Below, one piece after another: positions 58,054 through 64,000 of a stretch of 64,000 nucleotides of DNA. Under the pieces are notes generated by a model. It had not been told where the DNA came from and did no database searches. It worked only from the letters and a program-made list of their open reading frames with translations. The stretch spans positions 62,001-126,000 of the forward strand of contig JAKPDD010000023.1 of assembly GCA_029552945.1 (NCBI GenBank), given 5' to 3'. Position 1 is the stretch's first letter, and each line of letters opens with the position of its first letter. The stretch comes from Spirochaetota bacterium (GTDB lineage Bacteria > Spirochaetota > GWB1-36-13 > JAKPDD01). The translations under genes were made by a program, and so were the position numbers.

Positions 58054-59427
58054 TTATTTTCTGTTATAATCATCCTCAAATCTTACTATATCATCCTCAC
58101 CCAAATAATCACCCATTTGAACTTCAACTATTACAAGATTATCCTTACCAGGATTTGTAAGTCTATGTTTTTCACCCTTCTGTATAAGTATATTCTGACC
58201 CTGTTTTAACATGAACTCTCTATCACCGATAACAACAAGAGCATCGCCCCTGACAACTGTCCAACTTTCTGACCTATGTTTATGTAATTGTAAACTAAGT
58301 CTTTGTCCCGGATAAACAATTATCTCTTTTATTTTATAACCATCTTCATCTATAACACTCTTGTAATAACCCCAGGGCCTAAAAACCTTTTTATGATAAA
58401 AAGCCTCTTCTTTATTCTCTTTAGATATTAAACTATATATATTCTTAACATCCTGTGACATATTTTTATCTGCTATTAAAATAACATCCTCTGTATCAGC
58501 TACCACTACGTTTTTAATACCTATTAAAGAAACTATCCTTTTATTAAATCCCTCGGATATAACAAGGTTATTATTACTTTCTATTTCATAAAGACTTATA
58601 TTACTATAGTTGTTCTTACTATCTTTATCAAGAATATCATGCAAAGAACTAAAACTACCTACATCATTCCATCCCATATCACATGCTATAAGTTTTATTT
58701 TATCTGTTTTTTCCATTATAGCATAGTCTATTGATATGTCAGGAAATTGATAATATAAGTCTTTTATATCATCAGAGTTAATATTTATCTCAGAAAGAAT
58801 TTTGTATATTTCAGGCGAATGTATTTTAAACTCATTTAATATTGTACTAACCTTAAAAACAAACATACCACTATTCCAATAGTAGTTTCCCTTTTTTATA
58901 TATTCCAAAGCTATCTCTCTTGTTGGTTTCTCTTTAAAACCCTCAACATCAAAATAATAATCTATTTTATTTTTTACCTTTATGTAGCCATACCCGGTTT
59001 CAGGAGCACTTGGTTTTATACCAAAGGTAATAATATACCCCTTTTCTGCCAGGACTTCGGCTTCTTTCAACCTCTCTTTAAAATATTCAACATTTTTTAT
59101 AAAATGGTCAGAAGGCAATACACAAACTATATCATTTTCATCAAAAAACTTTGTCATATATGCTATAGCAGGACCAGTATTCCTTCCTATAGGTTCAATT
59201 ATTATATTTGAGTCTTTAAACTCTTTATAATTTTTGAGGTCCTCTTTTACTAATAAATCATTACCATAAGTTGTTACAATGTAAACAGGATAAGATTTAA
59301 CTCTTTCAAATGTAAGTTGTAAAAGGCTTTTGTTACCTAATATTTTTAGAAATTGCTTCGAATAATACTTTCTTGATAATGGCCATAACCTTGTGCCACT
59401 ACCACCTGCAAGTATAACTATTTTCAT
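58054..59427 (-). CDS. manC: Mannose-1-phosphate guanylyltransferase / mannose-6-phosphate isomerase (type II)
   Basis: 457 aa bifunctional enzyme. N-terminal guanylyltransferase has LAGGSGTRLWPLSRKYYSKQFLKI, VLPSDHFI, GYGYIKVKN and FKEKPTREIALEYI. C-terminal cupin isomerase has FRPWGYYKSVIDEDGYKIKEI, PGQRLSLQLHKHRSESWTVVRGDA and IPKGEKHRLTNPG-like QKGEKHRLTNPG. Makes GDP-mannose for polysaccharide or LPS. No other GDP-mannose gene is adjacent. Confidence 0.96.
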   Translation of the reverse strand: MKIVILAGGSGTRLWPLSRKYYSKQFLKILGNKSLLQLTFERVKSYPVYIVTTYGNDLLVKEDLKNYKEFKDSNIIIEPIGRNTGPAIAYMTKFFDENDIVCVLPSDHFIKNVEYFKERLKEAEVLAEKGYIITFGIKPSAPETGYGYIKVKNKIDYYFDVEGFKEKPTREIALEYIKKGNYYWNSGMFVFKVSTILNEFKIHSPEIYKILSEININSDDIKDLYYQFPDISIDYAIMEKTDKIKLIACDMGWNDVGSFSSLHDILDKDSKNNYSNISLYEIESNNNLVISEGFNKRIVSLIGIKNVVVADTEDVILIADKNMSQDVKNIYSLISKENKEEAFYHKKVFRPWGYYKSVIDEDGYKIKEIIVYPGQRLSLQLHKHRSESWTVVRGDALVVIGDREFMLKQGQNILIQKGEKHRLTNPGKDNLVIVEVQMGDYLGEDDIVRFEDDYNRK

Positions 59428-59460
59428 TGTTATATTCCTTTAAGGATTAATTACTACACG

Positions 59461-59496
59461 TTAATTATTCAAATTTAATTTATTCTTAATTTATTC
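59461..59496. repeat. Three short direct repeats in the manC / gld-type operon divergent region
   Basis: TTAATTATTC at 59461, then TTAATTTATTC at 59475-59485 and again at 59486-59496 (the last two in perfect tandem), followed by TTAATAAA. They lie between divergent genes, where a regulator could bind. The sequence is AT-only except for one C per unit, so low complexity may explain it. Confidence 0.5.
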
Positions 59497-59656
59497 TTAA
59501 TAAAAGACAAAAGAAAATAAAATAAAAAAGTTGAAGATTACCAATAATTTTACTAAAAAAATTTAAATTATTAAATTTTTTAATAGATATTATTTTCAAG
59601 CTTCTAAAAACTATTTTAAAACAACACCATTTTTTTAAAACAAAAGGAGAAGTTTA

Positions 59657-60574
59657 ATGATAAAAATCGAATCCCTTGTAAAATATTATAATGAATTTAA
59701 AGCACTTGATAATATATCCTTTGAAATTAATCAGGGTGATATAGTAGGGCTATTAGGGCCAAATGGTGCAGGTAAAACAACAACTATGAGAATAATTACA
59801 GGGTATCTCTCTTATGATAGTGGAGAGGTAAAAATTGGTGATTTAGACCCTCAGGATAAGCCTTTAGAAGTAAAAAAAATAATAGGATATCTTCCTGAAA
59901 ATCCTCTACTTTACGATGAGATGACAGTATTTGAGTTTTTAAAGTTTATCTGTGAATTAAAGAATGTAAAAGAAGTAAATAAAGAGATTGAAAGAGTTAT
60001 TGAGATAACAAAAATTGGTGATAAAAAAAATCAGATTATAGGAACTTTATCAAAAGGTTATAAACAGAGAGTGGGATTATCAAGTGCCCTAATTTCTGAT
60101 CCACCTATATTAATACTTGATGAACCTACATCAGGACTTGACCCAAACCAAATAATAGAGATAAGAGATGTTATAAAAAAAATGAGAAAATCAAAAACAA
60201 TAATATTAAGTACTCACATATTACCAGAAGTCGAAGAGGTCTGTAATAAAGTCATACTTATAGATAAAGGTACAGTAAAAGCAATTGATTCAATAGAAGG
60301 TATAAAAAATATAAGCCAGGGAAGACCAAGTATAATAATCAAGTGTGATGATAACAATAAATTAAAAAATGTATTATCAAAAATTGACTATATTACTGAA
60401 ATTGAAGAAAAAGAAAGTGAAATAGAAGTATTCATAAAAAATGAATCATACAAAAAAGAACTGCTTGAAACACTTGTAGCAAACAAAACAGGGGTTTATG
60501 AGTTTTATTCACCAAAGATCTCATTAGAAGATGTCTTCCATAGACTCACAATTAAGGAGGGTGATAATGAATAA
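59657..60574 (+). CDS. ABC transporter ATPase (GldA/CcmA-like)
   Basis: 305 aa. Walker A LLGPNGAGKTTTMR, signature LSKGYKQRVGLSSALI, Walker B PILILDEPTSGLDPNQI, H loop STHILPEVEEV. The last ~90 residues form the extension typical of GldA and other ABC-2 exporters. Strong AAAGGAG start. Its stop overlaps the next gene by eight bases. In Bacteroidetes GldA is tied to gliding; here it is only the same transporter family. Confidence 0.9.
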   Translation: MIKIESLVKYYNEFKALDNISFEINQGDIVGLLGPNGAGKTTTMRIITGYLSYDSGEVKIGDLDPQDKPLEVKKIIGYLPENPLLYDEMTVFEFLKFICELKNVKEVNKEIERVIEITKIGDKKNQIIGTLSKGYKQRVGLSSALISDPPILILDEPTSGLDPNQIIEIRDVIKKMRKSKTIILSTHILPEVEEVCNKVILIDKGTVKAIDSIEGIKNISQGRPSIIIKCDDNNKLKNVLSKIDYITEIEEKESEIEVFIKNESYKKELLETLVANKTGVYEFYSPKISLEDVFHRLTIKEGDNE

Positions 60575-61280
60575 AATATGGATTATAGCTAAAAAAGAGT
60601 TAGCAAGCTTTTTATATTCACCTATTGGTTATGTTATAGGATTTATTACAACAGGCCTTGTTGGATATTTTTTTTATATTGATACAATCTATAGTGGTTT
60701 TGCGGGTATGCACTTTACAATAAGTCTTCTTGCTACATTATCGCTTTTTACTCTGCCTCTTATGACAATGAAACTTGTATCAGAAGAAAAAAAGAGAGGG
60801 ACAATAGAATTATTAATGACACTACCAATAAAAACAAGTGAGATAATAATAGGGAAATATTTTGCTGTACTGTTAGTATTTTTAATGATTTTAGCTATCA
60901 CATTTTTACACTTTTTGTTAATTTTAATAATTGGTAATCCAGAGTTTTTAGTAAATATAGGACTATATTTTGGAATAATACTTGAAGGAATGGCTCTATT
61001 ATCAATAGGTATTTTTATATCTACTTTAACAGACTCCCAGGTTATTTCAGGGCTTGTTTCAATAGGAGTAGGATTATTACTATTTGTTATAAACCTATTA
61101 TCTGACAAAGTATCTGGTATATGGGCTAACATATTTTCAGAAATATCTTTTGGTAAACACCTTTCTGGTTTTTTTAGGGGAGTAATAGACCTAAAGGATG
61201 TTGGATTTTTCATATTGATTACTGTTCTTGGAATATTACTTTCTATAGTCTATCTTGACAATGAAAAATGGAGAAAATAG
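60567..61280 (+). CDS. ABC-2 type permease (GldF-like)
   Basis: 237 aa from ATG 60567, preceded by AAGGAGGGT; a longer in-frame reading (60531) is less likely. Six membrane helices with IAKKELASFLYSPIGYVIG and ITMKLVSEEKKRGTIELLMTLPIKTSEIIIGKY, the ABC-2 signature, matching GldF. Forms the membrane part with the ATPase. Confidence 0.9.
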   Translation: MNKIWIIAKKELASFLYSPIGYVIGFITTGLVGYFFYIDTIYSGFAGMHFTISLLATLSLFTLPLMTMKLVSEEKKRGTIELLMTLPIKTSEIIIGKYFAVLLVFLMILAITFLHFLLILIIGNPEFLVNIGLYFGIILEGMALLSIGIFISTLTDSQVISGLVSIGVGLLLFVINLLSDKVSGIWANIFSEISFGKHLSGFFRGVIDLKDVGFFILITVLGILLSIVYLDNEKWRK

Positions 61281-61289
61281 GAGGATCTC

Positions 61290-62876
61290 ATGAAAAAAAA
61301 TATTAATTGGATAATAGGAGTTTTATTATTTCTTGCTTTTACATCATATTTTTTGGACTGGGCAGGAGTTATCTATATTATTTTTACTTTGTTTTTTTTG
61401 GGTTTTTCTGGTTTAAAAGTTTACTATATTTTAAAGACAGAAAACAAAAAAAATAAAAATAGATTCTTTTCATACCTTAATCTATTTCTGGTATTATTCA
61501 TAATAATTGCTTTATACTTAATATTTCTTAAATACCCGATTAAGTTAGACCTTACTACAGACAAAACCTATAGCCTAACTGACAAAACAAAAGAAATAAT
61601 CAACAAGATAGACTTCCCAGTAAAAATAATAGTATTTCAAACAGATTCAACACCAGATATAGCACTTGGAGAAGAGGGGTATAGAATATACAATAATGTT
61701 AAAAACCTACTTGAAGAGTATAAAAGAAGAAACAATAAAATAGAAATAGAATTCATAGACCCTAATGAAGAACCAATGAGGGCTAAAAACTACAATCTTA
61801 GGAATATAGGTGACATCATAATAGAATCACAACGAGGGAATAGATACATAGAAAAGGGATCAATGGTCAAATGGGGTTTTGAAAAAGATATGTTTGGTGG
61901 TTACCGAAGAGTTATAGAAGCATACAAAACAGAAGAAAAGATAACATCTTCATTGCTTTCTCTAATAGAGGAAGGTAAAATTAGCATAGGCTGGATTATT
62001 GGAGATGAAGAGGTTTCTATAACATCTGATAATGGGGCTTCAATATTAAAAGAAGCTTTAGAAAATAATAATTTTGAAGTAAAAGAGATAAAATCAACAG
62101 AAAAACTGGGAGATTATGATTTATATATAATAGCAGGAGCAAAAAAAGTACTAACTCAGGAAATTATAAACAGCCTTAAAGAAAAACTAAAAAACAAAAA
62201 GACTCTTATAGTCTTACAGGACCCACTTATTGATATAGAAGAAACAGGAGTAAATAAAATAATAAAAGAGTATGGTTTTGGGTTTAAAAACTGGATAATG
62301 ATAGATGAAAAAAACTCATTTAGAACCCCAATAAATATTTTGCCAGAATATGTTTCTAGTAAGATTACAAGTGCTTTGGAAGCAAAAAAAATACCTGTAG
62401 TAATGTCATTGGTCTCATTTATTGATGATATTGAAGTAAAAGATATAGAAAAAGAGAGAGTATTATTATGCTCAAAAGAATCATGTGAAGTTGTAAAAAA
62501 TATAAAAAAAGTTGCTCAAAGTGGAATAGAAAAAAAAGATAGAGAAAAAATAACTAAAGAAGCTATAATTGCTGCAATAGGAAAGAATAAATCTAATGAT
62601 TCAAAAGTTGTAGTGATAGCAGATAGTGACTTCATAACAAACAACATGATAAATATGGGTGCAAATAAAGACTTTTTTCTAAACCTATTAAATTATGTAT
62701 TGGAAAAGAAAAGTCCTCTCTCTATAGAAAAACCTGTTGAGAAAGAAAGAAGAATGATGATAAGTGAAGGTTCAAAAAAGTATTATCTATATTTTTACGT
62801 AATATTATTACCACTCCTAGTAGTAGGAACTGGAATTTATATTGGATTAAAAAGAAGAAAACTTAAAACATTATAA
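61290..62876 (+). CDS. GldG-like ABC-associated auxiliary protein
   Basis: 528 aa. Three membrane helices at the N-terminus (about 8-30, 34-50 and 58-75), then a large soluble domain with PIKLDLTTDKTYSLTDKTKEIINKIDFPVKIIVF, the DUF4350/GldG pattern, and a C-terminal membrane helix (about 497-520). Contains KKTLIVLQDPLIDIEETGVNKII. It would be periplasmic and bind substrate. Third gene of the cluster. Confidence 0.88.
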   Translation: MKKNINWIIGVLLFLAFTSYFLDWAGVIYIIFTLFFLGFSGLKVYYILKTENKKNKNRFFSYLNLFLVLFIIIALYLIFLKYPIKLDLTTDKTYSLTDKTKEIINKIDFPVKIIVFQTDSTPDIALGEEGYRIYNNVKNLLEEYKRRNNKIEIEFIDPNEEPMRAKNYNLRNIGDIIIESQRGNRYIEKGSMVKWGFEKDMFGGYRRVIEAYKTEEKITSSLLSLIEEGKISIGWIIGDEEVSITSDNGASILKEALENNNFEVKEIKSTEKLGDYDLYIIAGAKKVLTQEIINSLKEKLKNKKTLIVLQDPLIDIEETGVNKIIKEYGFGFKNWIMIDEKNSFRTPINILPEYVSSKITSALEAKKIPVVMSLVSFIDDIEVKDIEKERVLLCSKESCEVVKNIKKVAQSGIEKKDREKITKEAIIAAIGKNKSNDSKVVVIADSDFITNNMINMGANKDFFLNLLNYVLEKKSPLSIEKPVEKERRMMISEGSKKYYLYFYVILLPLLVVGTGIYIGLKRRKLKTL

Positions 62877-62890
62877 AAAAGGCAAGAAAA

Positions 62891-63802
62891 ATGAAAAACA
62901 CTATTAAACTAGCAATAATATTTTTTATAATATTAGGCATAGTTATAATTCTCCCTTCCAAAAAAGAAAAAGAAGATAAAAATGATTTTAAAACAGAGCA
63001 ACTTATAAGTTTACCAGAACCAATGCTTGAAAAACTTATTGTATATACAAAAGAAGGTAAAATTGAACTTGTAAAAGAAAATGAAAAATACAAAATAGTA
63101 TCAACAGAATATATTGCAGGCCCTCAAGAATTTTCTCTATTTTTAGGAGATATAAACTCAATAGAGGGATATAAAATAAAAGAAATCAAACAGATAAAAG
63201 AGGAAAAAATATTTATAGAAGCATATCTTAAAAATAATATAAAAAAATATGTAAGTATAGTTGGCAAGTCAGAGTTTGGAAAAGATTCATATTTCTTAAA
63301 AACAGAAAAAGGATTCTATCAAATAGAATCTGAAAAAATAAATAAAGTCCTGGATTATACGATTAAAAAACTAAGAAATCATGCAATCACAGACTTTATT
63401 TCTGATGACATAAAAGAGTTTTGGATAGATAATATTAATTTTTATAAAGATCAGAGTAATAAATGGCTAATAAAAGATTATAAAGAAGAGATTGATGAAA
63501 ATAAGGTTTTTGGTGCTTTTGCCATGGCAACCGGATTAAGAGCAAAGGAATTCACATGTTCAAAAAACTTAAAAGAATATAATCTTGATAAACCAAATCA
63601 TAAACTGGTTATTTATAAAAGTGACGACAATAAAATTGTAATAATATTTTCAAAGAAAAACAATAATTATTATGGTTACAGTGATACAGTAAAAGAAATC
63701 TTTGAAATATATAAAACAGACTGGGATATTTTAGAGAAAAATAAGGATTATTATAAAAAAGAAAAAGAGGATAAAAAAGAAGTAAAAGATAATGAAAAAT
63801 GA
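62891..63802 (+). CDS. DUF4340 domain protein
   Basis: 303 aa. N-terminal membrane anchor (about 5-22), then DUF4340 in the mature part (VYTKEGKIELVKENEKYKIVS, LKTEKGFYQIESEKINKVLDYTIKKLRNH, AFAMATGLRAKEF). DUF4340 proteins regularly follow GldG-like genes. C-terminus is Lys/Glu-rich. Function unknown; co-occurrence suggests a periplasmic part of the transporter. Confidence 0.8.
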   Translation: MKNTIKLAIIFFIILGIVIILPSKKEKEDKNDFKTEQLISLPEPMLEKLIVYTKEGKIELVKENEKYKIVSTEYIAGPQEFSLFLGDINSIEGYKIKEIKQIKEEKIFIEAYLKNNIKKYVSIVGKSEFGKDSYFLKTEKGFYQIESEKINKVLDYTIKKLRNHAITDFISDDIKEFWIDNINFYKDQSNKWLIKDYKEEIDENKVFGAFAMATGLRAKEFTCSKNLKEYNLDKPNHKLVIYKSDDNKIVIIFSKKNNNYYGYSDTVKEIFEIYKTDWDILEKNKDYYKKEKEDKKEVKDNEK

Positions 63803-63820
63803 AAGTAGAGGATAAAATTT

Positions 63821-64000
63821 TTGAGTAAAATTTTATTACTGATCTTTGTTTTTGTTTTATTTACAAATATAAGTGGAATATCATTTGAAAAATGGAGAAT
63901 AGAAACAGATAAAAATGGGCGGGTAGTTATTTTTTATGAAGATATGCCAGTAAATGTAAATGAATCTCCATTTACAAGTTATTTATCAGTTAAACTAGAT
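63821..64000 (+). CDS. Exported protein, N-terminus only (window edge)
   Basis: Reads from TTG 63821, with AGAGG about nine bases upstream, through to base 64000 without a stop. First ~20 residues are a signal peptide or membrane helix (ILLLIFVFVLFTNISG), followed by FEKWRIETDKNGRVVIFYEDMP. No family recognised. Likely the fifth gene of the gld-type operon. Confidence 0.55.
   Translation, partial: MSKILLLIFVFVLFTNISGISFEKWRIETDKNGRVVIFYEDMPVNVNESPFTSYLSVKLD

Overview
The window is a compact, very AT-rich bacterial chromosome segment with Gram-negative (outer-membrane) character. Gram-negative marks are MlaF/MlaD-type lipid transport, FlgA, several lipoproteins and an LpoB-like protein. FlgG reads like spirochaete FlgG, and CarD, the GldA/F/G-type ABC cluster and the LPP20/LpoB/COG3014 trio also fit a spirochaete or a deep relative. 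That placement is inference; no 16S gene is present. I see no prophage, insertion sequence or CRISPR array. All seven tRNA genes lack an encoded CCA end.

Layout. 1-10847 (minus): gpmI, pyrG, mltG, an unknown membrane protein, flgG, flgA, then the rod-shape block mreB-mreC-mreD-PBP2 (PBP2 cut by the window edge). 11024-14983 (minus): a DUF457-type membrane protein coupled to a C39-like peptidase candidate, then two M23 proteins, one apparently catalytically dead. 15070-18764 (plus): dus, rluD, two minus-strand Met-type tRNAs, an isolated cas6 and a DPSL-type ferritin. 18816-21341 (minus): panB, a Vms1/ANKZF1-like (bVLRF1) protein and an MFS transporter. 21456-27331 (plus): five genes joined by four ATGA overlaps: U32 protein, DUF3311-like peptide, a symporter-histidine kinase fusion, MlaF-like ATPase, MlaD-like MCE protein.

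27705-41133 (plus) is the expression core: tRNA-Leu, tRNA-Thr, rpmG, tRNA-Trp, secE, nusG, rplKAJL, rpoBC, then gap and pgk, with gap overlapping the rpoC stop codon. A strong terminator follows pgk. 41348-47336 (minus): dksA-cutA-PII-GNAT, a HEAT-repeat protein, a serine palmitoyltransferase-like enzyme behind a 47-residue peptide, proB, and an AbiEii-like nucleotidyltransferase without a visible antitoxin. carD (plus, 47693) has its own palindromic control region. 48202-57855 (minus): prmC, CBM48 lipoprotein, ispH, 2H phosphoesterase, hom, rlmN, a GyrI-like protein, ogt, a methyltransferase, and the COG3014/LpoB/LPP20 envelope cluster. 57963-64000: tRNA-Leu, manC (minus), and a GldA-GldF-GldG-DUF4340 operon running off the end.

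Most of the window is housekeeping. The parts most worth a second look are the coupled symporter-kinase/Mla operon, the bacterial Vms1-like factor, the putative sphingolipid enzyme, the rpoC-gap coupling, and several RNA hairpins (rplL-rpoB spacer, carD leader, and a terminator-like hairpin inside a methyltransferase reading frame). No single block can be declared a new system from sequence alone.
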